The translations under genes and the position numbers were made by a program. From Panonychus citri (Eukaryota; Arthropoda; Arachnida; Trombidiformes; Tetranychidae): 64,000 bases of DNA. Below the pieces are notes generated by a model. The model was not told the origin of the DNA and did no database searches. It was given only the letters and a program-made list of their open reading frames with translations. Numbering within the stretch: position 1 is the first letter of the stretch; each line of letters begins with the position of its first letter. Location: the NCBI RefSeq assembly GCF_014898815.1, contig NW_026515424.1, positions 1-64,000 on the forward strand, in the 5' to 3' direction. Of the stretch, positions 45,892 to 57,200 are shown in pieces.

Positions 45892-46639
45892 GATCTCAAT
45901 GATGCGCCTTCAATATTACTTGATCCATGTGATGTTGATGGTGAAGTGGCTTCCATTTCAGCTCTGATTTTCTTATTCAAAATATAATTTTTTATTGGTC
46001 TGTCTTCCATTACACAAATTTCCAGTAAATAATCCATTCCATTTGGTTTCTTACCAACAATGTCCTCTGAGGATAAGTATTTAACAATGTCGTTTACATT
46101 ACTGCCTTTTATATATCCTGCACCTTTCCTTACACGTCCATTTTTATCAATAAGACCAGGAATACCAAGTAGAACCGTTTTGAGTGAGGTTGATTTATCC
46201 ACAGGAGTTGATGGACCTGGTTTAACGCTGTTGATTAGTCTAGAGAAAAAACTTTCATTTCGAGATGGCTCACTCTCAACTTTGCTATTATTCGCTTCAT
46301 TTTCAGTATAATCAAAAATATTACTTTCATCATATTCAATATTTTCAGCAACATCCTCACCATCATAAATATTACTAACATTATTGTTATTATTGAAATT
46401 AATCTCTCATTAGGAGTCTCTTCTGATGTAATTTTTTTCATGCTATGTCAATCAAGGTTTTGACAGTTTCAGGAGATGGTTCAGATCTTCCAATTTTCTA
46501 GCTAAATTATCGTTGTGAAATTTAACTTTGTTTCAACCGGTAAGTTTTTGTTGAAGAGTTGTTTAGTTTTACTGGGTCTGATACAATTTCTTTTGTATTT
46601 ATCTTCAGAAACAAGATACATACGAGTTAATGAATTCAT
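45867..46639 (-). pseudogene. Conserved Polinton protein of unknown function upstream of integrase
   Basis: Starts MNSLTRMYLVSEDKYK at 46639. The middle is frameshifted (46570-46230) and very acidic and Asn-rich. The last 111 codons (46202-45867) are clean, with LGIPGLIDKNGRVRKGAGYI and a GKKPNGMDYLLEICV motif. Its 3' end overlaps the integrase ATG by 25 bp. I recognise the layout (LVSED-type start, acidic middle, Lys-Pro-x-Gly end) from invertebrate Polintons but know no function. Confidence 0.6.
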
Positions 46640-46678
46640 TATTATCCAATATTATCGGTGACGACCTTAGCTAAAATA

Positions 46679-46973
46679 CTAAGCGGGAACTAAAAGGGCT
46701 GATAGAAAACCTCCGTGTTGGTTGACTATCTTTTACGATCATTGACTTTAGTTGCTTTACCTAGCTTACGTACTTGATTCTTATATAGTTTCAGCTTATT
46801 TTTACACTTCAAGTTAATTGGTATAATTCCTTTCAGAATATTCCGTGCGATATCAGAAATAACTGTGTAAATACTATTTTGCACTGATGAAAATTTGTTT
46901 TCTTTACCCGCTGATTTAGCTTTAGCTAATTTCTTTAAACAAGAGTAGCATTCAACTGCTTTTTAACGCTCAT
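46679..46973 (-). pseudogene. Small basic Polinton protein with C-terminal GGFL motif, frameshifted
   Basis: Starts MSVKKQLNATLV at 46973, continues in another frame through a Lys-rich helix (ILKGIIPINLKCKNKLKLYK) and ends in QHGGFLSALLVPA near 46679. This LKG, basic helix, GGFL layout is typical of a small protein found in many invertebrate Polintons next to the ATPase. Two single-base losses break it (near 46945 and 46737). Role unknown; DNA-binding is likely from the charge. Confidence 0.55.
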
Positions 46974-47008
46974 TTTATAGATTTGATAACATGTTATTTT
47001 CCTTAATT

Positions 47009-47626
47009 TTATATAATGTATGTTGTGATGTATTCTTCTTCATTTAAAACATTAGTCATAAATCTAGTTTCAACTGAGTTTCGGTCTCAAATCAATGAAT
47101 AAGTATGTGAATGGGTTTTTGTTGCGTCTTCGAATATAGCCTGTAATTTGTTCATTTTCGTGGTAACATTTGTCTAGCTATATTAGTTATTATTGATTGA
47201 TCTCGATTCTTGAATAAAACTATGTATTGTGAATTTAAAGATATATTTCGACTTTCTTTTCCTTTACAGAAAAGTTCTGCATTATCAAGATAATAGATAA
47301 ATTTCTATGATGGGATCCCTTAGTAATTCACTTATAACTTTTGAGTTTGTTGACTCAGCCATTAAGTCGTCTATGATAATCCATTCTGGTATTATTCCAT
47401 CGAACTTATCAATGATATTTTCTGGTAAGCCTTGAATAAAATTAACATTTGACATTGATGTGAATATCTTGGTATTCGCCATAAAAATATGTGATACGTT
47501 CTGGTGGAGGAGAACTCATTTTATTTGCTGATTCGATAAGTTTTCGTAACCATTCTGTTTTCCACATCCAGTTGGACCCGCGACTAACATTGTGAAAGGA
47601 TGATGTAAATAAACGCGATAGGGCAT
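47009..47626 (-). pseudogene. FtsK/HerA-type DNA-packaging ATPase, frameshifted
   Basis: Starts MPYRVYLHHPFTMLVAGPTGCGK, with Walker A GPTGCGK near 47560; the frame breaks in the following A run. The clean segment 47482-47285 has Walker B (EWIIIDDLM) near residues 34-42. Downstream pieces in other frames carry ARQMLP-type and DLRPKLS-type sequence and a TAA at 47009. It would pump element DNA into capsids, as the Polinton and adintovirus A32-like ATPase is thought to do. At least four frameshifts. Confidence 0.8.
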
Positions 47627-47701
47627 CTTGTGAGAGAATTTTATTATATTATCAATCAATCATCGTTTTTATACAATTTGATACTTAATTAATTTCTTTA
47701 T

Positions 47702-48337
47702 TTATGTAAAGAAAAAGCGTGAGTTGAAAAGAACTGGGTCATCTTTCTTGAATTTAACTAATGCGTCAAAATCAACTGATCGCTCCAATAATTTTGAGGT
47801 GTAACAAGTTCTAACTTGGTGAGAAATACTTTAGGATAAAATCCATCATAAGTTGAAGTTAATTTGTTATCAGCTGTTGACCAATCCCCAAGTTTCATCA
47901 TCTTTCATCAAGATAGGTTGATATTATATAAGCGTCCATCAATTGATTTAATGGTAGATCATCAGTCCAACTAGCATCAAGATGAGTTTTTCCAAGTCAC
48001 GTATAATTTTCATAACGGCAGTTGTAATTATAACCTTTCTATCAAATTGTTGGATACTTATACCGTCTCGAGAATCAAGTGAGATAGTTACATAATGACT
48101 ACTTCGTTCCAATGGACTTTCATTCTTAAGAAACAGCTTTATGAACTCCAATAAAAATGTAATCTCCTCAGAAGAAAGGGAAACACCTAGTTTAGTTGGT
48201 AATCCTGCAGCATTATAAGTTCGAATATCCAAACGACGAAGCTTTTCTCCATCTTTAAATCCATAGCTTACCGATACATGAATGTACTCATGAACGAATA
48301 ATTTAGTTGAGGTCCAGGTCATAACGGAAAAGGCCAT
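47702..48337 (-). pseudogene. PC4-like (transcription coactivator p15 fold) protein, frameshifted
   Basis: A clean N-terminal part (48337 to about 47985) shows the PC4-like strand pattern: FVHEYIHVSVSYGFKDGEK, RRLDIRTY, then a loop and GLPTKLGVSLSSEEITFLLEFI, which resembles PC4's DIREY followed by KGISL and a helix. PC4 proteins bind single-stranded DNA and assist RNA polymerase II initiation. The C-terminal third (47984-47702) has at least two frameshifts. A TATA box and initiator lie upstream at 48441-48408. The call rests on a short pattern; another single-stranded-DNA-binding fold is possible. Confidence 0.5.
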
Positions 48338-48404
48338 TTTATATGATTAAATTGAACACGAGATTTTTAATTCAAACAATATAAAACACGCTATACTAAT
48401 AATG

Positions 48405-48441
48405 ATGTGACGTTTTTTTAATTTTGTTTTCTTTATTTATA
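48405..48441 (-). promoter_or_regulatory. TATA box and initiator for the PC4-like gene
   Basis: On the minus strand TATAAATA starts at 48441 and TCACAT has its A at 48408, 33 bp downstream. The ATG is at 48337. Confidence 0.5.
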
Positions 48442-48493
48442 CCATTGAATGATGTTTAGAGGTGTTTAGACTTCCTAACAAAGATAAAACCGG

Positions 48494-48862
48494 TTTGTCC
48501 TAGAGGTGACAGTAGTTAAATTGATTAAAACCTGTTTGTCTTGGAGATGGTAATGTATTTTAAATGTATTGAATTAAAACAGGTTTGAGGTGGATTAGAA
48601 ATGACAGTGTTATTTCTAAGACATTTACTGCGCATGAGTTTTACTGGGTTGAGGTGGATTAGAAATGACAATGTTATTTCTGAGCCAATTTGTATGCGCG
48701 CCGTTTTTGAATGGGGGTGGAGTGGAAGTGGCAGGGACATTTCTGGACATGGGGTGAAAATGACAGTGGAGTAGAAATGACAGTGGAGTAGAAATGACAG
48801 TGGAGTGGAAGTGGCATGTAAAAAAATTATGGTGGGTCCGGGGGTGGACATTTATTGCTACT
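48494..48862 (-). repeat. Polinton right terminal inverted repeat
   Basis: About 369 bp, the reverse complement of the left repeat but 65 bp longer, because a GAGGTGGATTAGAAATGACA block near 48589-48655 is present twice, with TTACTGCGCATGAGTTTTAC between. The outer 150 bp match the left end almost perfectly. Confidence 0.9.
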
Positions 48863-48868
48863 GATGTT
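48863..48868. repeat. Polinton target-site duplication, right (GATGTT)
   Basis: GATGTT directly after the inverted repeat, matching 25347-25352. Confidence 0.92.
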
Positions 48869-49300
48869 GTTTGTATCGCTGTTGTTGTTGTCTAGTTCAA
48901 TTGGTACGATATTAGAAGAGTTGTTATTATTCGCGCATTTTGCACAAAATAATTCATTAGTGTCATTATCGAAAAATTGAGCGATACACTTGCTACATTT
49001 GGAGCATGGTTGATCATCAGTCTCCGAACTGAGAATCACAACGCAACATCTTTTCGATGGTAAAAGCGTTCGATAAAACTAAGTAAATGAGCCTCACAAA
49101 AATCTTTTCATAACAAAACAATGAAAATGGTTTGCTTGTCATAAACGGAATCATCTTCACATCTTTCTTGTCGATAGTTTTGAGATAATCAGTTTTTGAG
49201 TTCATATTTACACAATATGAACAGGAATGATATATTGAGCGCTCTAAATGGGCTGTATGGTGTGACTTTGATCGTGACCACAATCCAATTGATTATCATA
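48863..49300 (-). pseudogene. Array copy 5, 5' part: RING/B-box region cut by the Polinton
   Basis: Minus-strand sequence from about 49300 (NQLDCGHDQS) has a degenerate RING-like part (49283-49050, several frameshifts, KTFC cluster replaced). A clean segment then shows SSETDDQPCSKCSKC and NELFCAKCANN, ending in the Asn-rich linker NNNSDTNNI exactly at the Polinton. The reading continues at 25352 with NISVTENIKI, so the element split one exon. Confidence 0.8.
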
Positions 49301-49982
49301 TCCAGTTATTTACTCAATCCCTAGATCAAACAAAACTCGAACATTCAAGTAAAAGGTTAGTAAATAATAGTCAAGAATGCTATACTCTCTTCTTCCGTAA
49401 TCAAGAGAGAAATGATCAAAAGAGTCATAAGCATAAATATTGAAAGCTAATTATCACGATTACATGAGCTTTGAAAATTACTATCGAAATATTGTTTGGA
49501 AATTGTTTAAAGTAACTGTTGAGAGGTTTAAATTGGCACCACTACTTATCAATTGATCATTTGATGTAAATTTTTCTGTTGAAAATCAATTGACCTTCAC
49601 GATGAATGTTTTTCTTTAGTTACTTTTTATCTTTTTCTTACCTTAATTTGTTTTATGTTTTATGTTATCTGTTTTTTTTCCAATAAAAAAACACTTGAAA
49701 ATTTAGCTTATGAAAAGTTTATATAAAATTAATTCATTAATTAACTAATGATAACTAATAAGTAATAGCAATCAACTGAACCTGTTCGTTTTTCAAAAGA
49801 CCAGTAAATTCTGTAATTTATTTCGTTGAAAATCATAGACTATCACGATGAATGTTTTTTGAATTACTTTTCATCTTTTTTCTAATTTTGATTAGTTTTT
49901 AATTACATTTCTCCTTTACCCTTTTCCCATGTAATTTTATTTCTTTCTCTATCTCTTTTGCAATTCAATTTTCCTCTGTGTA
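49301..49982. other. Intergenic spacer between copies 5 and 6
   Basis: AT-rich, no gene seen. A local imperfect direct repeat (CACGATGAATGTTTTT followed by a TTACTTTT-ATCTTTTT tract) lies near 49595-49640 and 49843-49880. No GC-rich upstream motif was found. Confidence 0.5.
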
Positions 49983-52351
49983 TGTTAAGTGATAATCGGC
50001 GAAGTAATAGTAAATCTTTGAGTAACATGATGTCTGGTAATATTTCTAAGCCTCAATTAGTTTTACATTATCTAAATATTTATTGAGCAGATTAAAAATC
50101 TTTCAGGATTATAAATTCAGGATTTGTCGAAATCTGGTAAATTTTTAGGAGTAAAGTGATAATATATCAAATAAATAGTCTCCAACTGTAGATTAACCAC
50201 TATTCCTTTATGAGTGGTCATTAAGCTACATTTAAACTTGTTATGGAAACATCCAAGCCTACTAAGGATTAATTTCACTATGGTGTTATAAACTTGATTG
50301 GTCGAGAAATCGAGTGATAAAGCTGAAAACTTCACCAACCTTTGTTATTCTCTAGATAAACGTGAATCAATCAAGCTCGCAGCCTTATTTTCGTCAGTGT
50401 TACCAAGTCTCAGGTCGTTCATAAATGTTTTTAGAATACAAGGCCAGGCCATTGCATTGTAATCTTCATTTTGTATGCTAAAAGCTTAGAAAATTTTCTA
50501 TCAATTGATAGTTTATCTTCATTCTTCAAACACATTAGTATTAGATTTAGCATCTGATGAGTTTATTGATTGCGTTGTGAAAGTATTTCGATCCCTCGTT
50601 TCTATTGTTTTGATGATTGAATAGCTTGAGAAAAATACTTTTCATCTTGTTTAGAAAGTTGAGATTCCGATGCTAAAAGTTCAAAGGTTTCTTCATTTCG
50701 ATGTTGATCCAATAATGTGTCCAATTTATTTTCATTCATTTTGTTTATCATTGATTTAAGGGAAAATGAGGTGTAAACATGAAATTGGAAGCAGGTGGAT
50801 TTTTTCCTTTTGAGACTAATGGTATTTGTTTCGAGCAATAACTGGTTAGAATAAAATGTTCCACTTGAGCTTCGTTTTGTGTTTGTTCCTGTAACTCCTC
50901 TTTTTGAACTAATTCACGAGTTAAAATACTTTCAGGGAAGAAAGTATTGTGAATATCTTTTTGTACATTTTGTCGACTGTTTCATCGGTTGTCTTTTTAT
51001 CACGAACTGATCTTCGTTTCATAGATAACTCAGGACTTGACCCGCGTGTCTTTCGCTTATTATTTTGATTTAGGGCTTCCTGGTGAGAACTGCGGATAGA
51101 TCGAGAAGCATTGCCATTTGGGACAGGATTGAAAGAGATAGTGATTGATATTAACAAGTTTCGATCGACTTTATGTTCTGTCATTTTGTTTTTAACGTCT
51201 AGCAAGGCTGAAATGACAGATTTTAAAGAATTATAGCTGGTGTCATTGAGATCGAAACTTAAAGATCTCTGAACAACTTCTTGTTTTGCTTCACTTTCCT
51301 TTTGTCGCTCATGGAGTTGTTTTAAATTCTCCAGAACTTCTAAAAGTTTACTTTTTCTTTCTAAGCCTTGCTGGATTCCAATTTTTAGATAATTAAGACG
51401 GACAGGCAATTTGGATTCTAAAGATGGCGAAAGTTTCAACATCTCTGAGACTAATACACGAGCTTTAAAGTAATTGCCATCCTTCATTAATCCTTTGATT
51501 GCGAGTTGTAGACAATTATTGTGATCATTGAATAAGAAATAAAGACCCATTAAAGTGTCGAGAACAAACCAATTGTTTGGATCGATTCGATGAGCTGCTT
51601 GAAACATATTCGAGCAAACTGCAAATCTACTGACTGATTAAGTACTCGTTTACCAGTTTCAATTTATAGAGTAACATCACCACCAGCAATGGAAGAACAG
51701 TCGAGAAAATAATCCAAATCATTTCTTGTAAGTTGTTTTGATTCGTGAGGTTGACAAACTTTTGTTGGATACAGTTGATAAGATTGCTTGACTTACAGGG
51801 GCAGGATGGAGAGTTACATTCATTTTATGGCGAAGATGATATTTGATAAAGTCGTGAGTCAATTTAAGTATATTATCTGGAAAGAATGGACTATGATTAG
51901 ACTTCCAATTCCGTGGGCCAGGAACCAACTCATGAAAATCAGTCTCTTCGATCCAGCTAAAACCGATTTTGTTAATTCAGGAATATTAGACGATTGGACG
52001 ATCTCTTCAACCCACAGCCGTAATTTCGAGTCCGCAAGTTTATAGTTGAGTTTATCCGATTTGATTAGATTAATTATTCCAAGTTTATCACTGCGATTCA
52101 ATAGATCCAAAAATTGTTTAACTTTGTCAGCTGCTTTATTTATTCGCTTATTCGCTGTAAATAAAGAGATAATACAAATGTTAAAGGTGCTAAGTAAATG
52201 CTGATGTACAATATCTCTTTGACCTATCCATAGAAAATCAAATTAAATTCAAGCTGAGTTCAGTTCAGTACGGTGATAGTATGATAAATAGACTCAAGAA
52301 GTATTTAATGGATAATAAAATAGATGAAGAATCAATATTTACTTTTATCAT
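49983..52351 (-). pseudogene. CABIN1-like array copy 6, truncated at both ends
   Basis: The start exon Met-Ile-Lys (52351-52343, donor GTAAAT) would join to 52154, but the frame then hits a stop at once because the RBCC module is deleted; CABIN1-like sequence resumes at the end of the coiled coil (DKVKQFLDLLNRSDK). The TPR body spans 51928-50921, with a clean 228-codon part from 51607. A composite deletion near 50760-50800 removes about 300 bp between SKG-type sequence and LKSMINKMNENK. The last recognisable block (a degenerate YYY-ADY end) is at about 49983. Exons 2 and 3 are missing. Confidence 0.75.
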
Positions 52352-52666
52352 AATTTAATGGGAAGATGATCATATTAACCACGTTAAAGTCATTGTCGCC
52401 GCTAAATTTTCATCAATTAATCAATTAACTGATTTGTTGATTACATTCCTTGTAGATAAAAATCAAATATTCAAGTTAAAGGTTTTCAATAATATTCAAA
52501 AGTAGTACTCTCTTCTTTCATGATCAAGAAAGAAATGCACAGTGCGTCTAAAAGTAACTTTATGAACATTTATGAACATAAAAACGTCACTTTGATCATG
52601 ACCTTAGTCTTACTTGTTGATCAATTGATTACTCATTCTCGTTACATAAAAATGTAAAATCTCTGG

Positions 52667-52873
52667 CTATAAAAATGCAATTGGAATCATCTCACATATT
52701 TTCCTGTCTATGACTTTGAGGTAATCAGCTTCGATGAGATCAGATTTACATAAGGCACATGGTCGGTTTTCTTGTTTACAACGATGACAAAATGTCTTTA
52801 AACATTTGTGAACATAAAAAACTTCACTTTGATCGTGATCACAGTCCAACTTGGTGATTGGTTGATTACTCAT
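52667..52873 (-). pseudogene. Solo RING-like fragment upstream of copy 6
   Basis: ATG at 52873 opens MSNQPITKLDCDHDQSEVF, then KTFCHRCKQENRPCALC, the best-kept form of the first Cys/His cluster, and stops where the B-box should begin. A second, more decayed piece of the same start lies at 52640-52560. They are separated from the CABIN1-like part by about 300 bp of non-coding DNA. Confidence 0.7.
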
Positions 52874-53907
52874 TCCTACTTATTACTTTCATCAAAAATA
52901 TTCCCTGACTATAAAAAATCAAATATTCAAGATAAATGTTAGTCAATAAGAATTAAGAATCAAAACTCACTTCTTTTATGAGCAATAGGAAAATGATCAG
53001 AGGTTCTAAAGGTAACTTCAAGAACGTTCAGCATCATTAATTAGCATTTTCTATGTGATGAAACTTCAAATCTCTCCCCCCAAATCGTTTCCTTTGTCTC
53101 TTTCTTTTTCTCTAAAACAACAAAAACATCGATTTTTTTCAAAATTATTACGTCAGCATCGATCATCGTATATCTAAATAATCGCTCATCTCTAGGGTGA
53201 GTTCACAAGAAATTTTCTTTGCTATTACAGTTTAATTGTGGATTAAATTGTCCAACTGATTTGAGTAAACGATCTCTCTTTCTGCTAGCAAGCTAATTGC
53301 TAATGAATTTGATGACTCGCACATTCAAATATCAATTAACTTTATATTGTATTTTAATATTTTAGGCAACAGGTTAAATTTGACTAAATTATTTTCGTGA
53401 ATTTGTAAACATTCAAAAAGAAAAGGAACAAAAACCAAAAGGTGCGCGACTCGAATGTTAATTAACCAGAATTTTCCTTCTTAATCCCAATTCATTTGGA
53501 TGATATGTTTATCTATTCTTACTTTTTATTTGTACACATTCTCTGTATATCGGCTTTAATTGGCACCAAAGTGTCATGGTTTCTTTTCGCTGTTTAAATG
53601 TTAAATCAACTTCTCAAAAACATTTTCCAAGATTGGCCTGATCTATGTCACGAAGATATACACTTTTGATTAACAAGAAATTTTCTCTCAATAACAGTTT
53701 AATTGTCCAACTGATTTGAGTAAACGTTTTTCTTTCTCTTACAAGCTAATTTCTGATAAGTTTAATGACTCACATTCGATAATATCAATTACAGTTAATT
53801 GTATTTTAATACAAAAATAAACATAAAAGAAATTTCATTGTCCACTTCCGATCGCAAAGAATCTATTTTGACCAATAAAATATTAAAGTAACATTTTAAT
53901 TCATTTC
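52874..53907. other. Intergenic spacer upstream of copy 6
   Basis: AT-rich, no gene seen. It contains the GC-rich motif at 53439-53456 and is repeated almost base for base at 59234-60270, differing mostly in homopolymer length. Two related tracts around CAACTGATTTGAGTAAACG (53250 and 53710) form an imperfect internal repeat. Confidence 0.55.
53439..53456 (-). promoter_or_regulatory. Conserved GC-rich upstream motif, copy 6
   Basis: AAGGTGCGCGACTCGAAT on the plus strand, with one change in each half compared with copy 3. Confidence 0.4.
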
Positions 53908-54186
53908 TCATACGACCAATCTCTTTATTGAATTAGGCCATATTTCGTTTTCTATCTCAATCGTATACTCATTTAGTTTTGTGTTCAATAGATTCAATCG
54001 CTTTTGTACATCAGCACGATAAATTTCAAGATTTTCGATAATATTTTCGACGAGTTCAATGTTCCACAAGAAACTTAAACGATTTTCTTGCCTGCACTCA
54101 TCACAAAAAGTCTTCAAACATTTGTGAAAGAATAAGAGAAGGGGATAAAGAGATTCAAAGGTTGAATTGAGTGAAAGGTCGGCCAA
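53908..54186 (-). pseudogene. Solo RING/coiled-coil fragment between copies 6 and 7
   Basis: A 92-codon ORF reading MADLSLNSTFESLYP, then HKCLKTFCDECRQENRL, then a jump to ENLEIYRADVQKRLNLL and EYTIEIENE. The B-box half is deleted, so the RING remnant is fused to the coiled coil. Its duplicate is at 60271-60528. Confidence 0.65.
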
Positions 54187-54292
54187 TGGATAAAAATGGA
54201 ATGACCAAGGAAATATTCAAGAATTCGTTAAAGATTCTGGCTAATTTGAGAAATATTGTTAAAAAAATCATCATGGAAATGGATTAATAAAA

Positions 54293-57200
54293 TTAATCAA
54301 TTGTTACACATTCGACATGTTCTTCGAGAAATTGTTGAGCCTGTTGTTTATAAATAGGATATTCCATCAATTTGTTACAAATTCTCCTTACATCCTCTTT
54401 AATTTGATCTAAATTGTTACGATTTCCTTTTGCTTTTGCAATTCGACTTTCGTAAACGTTGAAACAATTTTCCATTGCTTGTTTTCCAAGATAGATACGA
54501 TCGGTTTCACGAAGAAACTTTGCTACTCAATTCTGATGAAACCAAAAGCGTTGTGATTTCAAACAATTGTTCAGCATCTCCCAAATTCTTGTTTACATTA
54601 ATCAATAACTGACTTGATCGAAGCATATGAGTGACGTAACTTCCTGGTCTCTCTAATATGTCATCTGGTGTCGTTTGAATAGGAATAGACGCGAAGATAC
54701 AGTCAAGTCAAAAGACCTTCAAACGTACATTCTGAAGCAGTTGAACTTTCCTCATCTGATGAAAAGCCTTGTGAAGAAGTTGGAAATTGAAATGATTTTG
54801 TAAGTACCTTTGTGAGAATCGATAGTCTTTAGTCAGAAAATAATGATGAGCAATTCGATAGAGTGATTTGTAATGCCGATGATAATCTTCTAAAATGTAA
54901 AGAATCTCTTCAAGACACATTTGTACTATTCTGGTGAATAGTTTCTCACTGTCACTTTCGAGGATTCCATCATGGACCAGAGTAACCAAATCAGTCACCG
55001 TTTCGTTGGCATCTTCCATAATTTCATCATCTGTTTCATCTCTTGGATTAAACTTAGCAACGTAATAGCTTTTTTCAGCACGAATTAGAAACAACATGAT
55101 CTGTGATAATATTTTTGCTGGCGGAGTTTTGTGCCTATAAATATACTTGAGGACACAAGCGTGAATACGATAGTGAAATTCGGCGCGAAAACACATATCA
55201 TTGACATTACTACTGTTACTTAGTATTGCTGGACTTGAGAGCATATGAAGCTTAGATAATTCATAATATCGAAGTGTTTGTAAGATGTTACTTCTTTCAG
55301 CGATTTTTCCTAAGAAATAATAATTCATCCAAATTTCATCAGCATCACCAAATTTGTTAGCTGATTCGAAGCAAACTCGAGCTTGATCTAAGAATTGCTT
55401 TCGCCGTTGATTCATTGCTTCTTTTCTCGAATTTTCCAAAACTGGTCCAAATTTTATGACTCGAGAAATATAACTCGCGATGTTATAAGCACACTTTCCA
55501 TATTTAATCATTAATTTAGATTCACCTTCTTTAAGTCGAAGTGCTTCATTGTAACATCGACTTGCTTTCTCTCCCAAAAGCAACACTTCATCAATAGCTG
55601 AGTAGAAAACTTGACAACTCTGTTTCAAAAGAAATTAGAGATTGGTTAAAGATCAGAATTTTAGCAAAATAAACATAAGATTAAATACTCACTGGCAAAG
55701 AATAGCAATGGTAGATTAGATTTTTCATTGCGAGAGTACAACCAGCCCATGAATCAAATCGATTGCAATTTAAAGTTAGATCAAGAATATAAAATTTGAT
55801 GGCTTCTCTGCGAATTAGATGAATAATATTAAGAAACGTTTAAATTTGCTAGCTATTAAATGAATTAACTTACCGAACCTCTTTGTTTTTCAAGTAATAA
55901 TCAGCTAAATAATAGTAAAGATCTTGAGTAACATGATTTTTTGGAATAATTGTAGGCTCAATTGATTTTCCATGATCGATATATTCTTTGATAGAATTGG
56001 AAAATCTTTCAGGATTTAAATTGTCAGGGACCAAGGGAAGCAAATTGCGTAACATTTCCTCAATATTTGAGCCAATCGATTTACTTGTTTCACTATCAAA
56101 AGTTGGTAAAGTTTTAGGAATGAAGTGATTGTAAATAGTACGAATGTCCTTCCAACGTAGAGTAACTCTCGCTTCATGATGAGAGATAAGGAAGCTACAT
56201 TTCAATTGATTGTAGAAACAACCAAGACAGCTGTTGATTAGTCTCTCTTTCTTTTGTTACATTGATTAATCAGATAATCTAATGATAGAGATAAAAACTC
56301 TCCATTGTTATCACCACAAGCACCTCCATGACCTAAATAATCGTGAACTGAACCAATCAAACCGGTGATTTTTCCTTCGTCAGTTTTACCAACTCGCATT
56401 TCATTTATAAATGTTTGTAGAATACAAGTCCAGGCCATTGCATTGTAGTCTTTAGTCCCTAATTTGAGCAAATTAATGGCCAACTCTCGATCAATTGATA
56501 GTTTATTTCCATTCTTTAAACAAGCTCGTAACAGTTTTAACAATCGATCAGTTAATTGTTTACTTTTAGCAATTATCTCGATCCCTCGTTTCCATTGTTT
56601 TGCAGACTGAATAGCCTGACAAAGGTACACTTCTTCTTGTCTAGAGAGCTCAGATTTAGATGCTAATAGTTCAACAATTTCTTCGTGTCGATGTTGATCC
56701 AATAATGTGTCCAATTTATTTTCATTCATCTTGTTTATCATTGATTTAAGAATAGATGAACTGTAAACTGTTTGATTTGTTGTTTGAACCAATTTAAGGT
56801 TAGATTTTTCGAAAACTTCATTTGCCATTAGAAGATAATCAACTTTAGATTCTTTGATTCCTCGAAGAATCAAAGACGAATGAAAATTTATCATAATCGT
56901 TGGGATTCAATAAATCTCGTAGATATGGAACTGATTCAGTCAAAAATATTGCTTCAGGTTGATTAAACTTCACTTCATTGGCAGTTAAGATTAAGTTTGT
57001 CTCTTCTGGTGTTATGTTCTTGATTGAAATAGTTGAAAGCAGCGGATAACATTTTCGATGGATTCCATACAGATCCATGAAATTGGAAGGTAATTTGATT
57101 AAATCTGCTTGGTCTGCTATTTCGTAGAGAAGATCAGAGATAAGCAGGTGGATTTGTTTTCCTTTGAGACGAATGGTATTTGTTTCGAGCGATAACGGGT

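Larger units (their letters stand above)
36567..45989. repeat. Internal Polinton duplication, second block with nested LTR element
   Basis: Direct repeat of 30641-36569, interrupted by the LTR retrotransposon at 38844-42348 (plus 5-bp duplication). Without the insert it is about 5.91 kb. Compared with the first block, 36570-38040 shows many losses of single homopolymer or dinucleotide units, while 38040-38830 is almost identical. Confidence 0.85.
25353..48862. mobile_element. Polinton/Maverick element, 23.5 kb, with a nested LTR retrotransposon
   Basis: The boundaries are set by matching inverted repeats starting 5'-AGTAGCAATAAATG on each side and by a 6-bp target duplication. The content is that of Polintons: protein-primed-type polB, retroviral-type integrase with a chromodomain-like tail, adenovirus-type cysteine protease, packaging ATPase, major capsid and penton-like minor capsid proteins, plus dUTPase and accessory genes. 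An internal block is duplicated (30641-36569 and 36567-45989) and the second block carries a 3.5-kb LTR element. Removing the nested element and one block leaves about 14 kb, at the low end of the usual 15-20 kb. Polintons are thought to have both transposon and virus (adintovirus-like) lifestyles; this copy is broken in most genes. Confidence 0.95.

Noticed and set aside
48525..48851. Minus-strand ORF over the right inverted repeat
   Set aside because: Same reason: non-coding terminal repeat, mirrored from the left end.
53908..54186. Independent short RING protein gene
   Set aside because: The ORF lacks the second half of the zinc cluster and is a deleted copy of the array N-terminus; its duplicate at 60271 is frameshifted.
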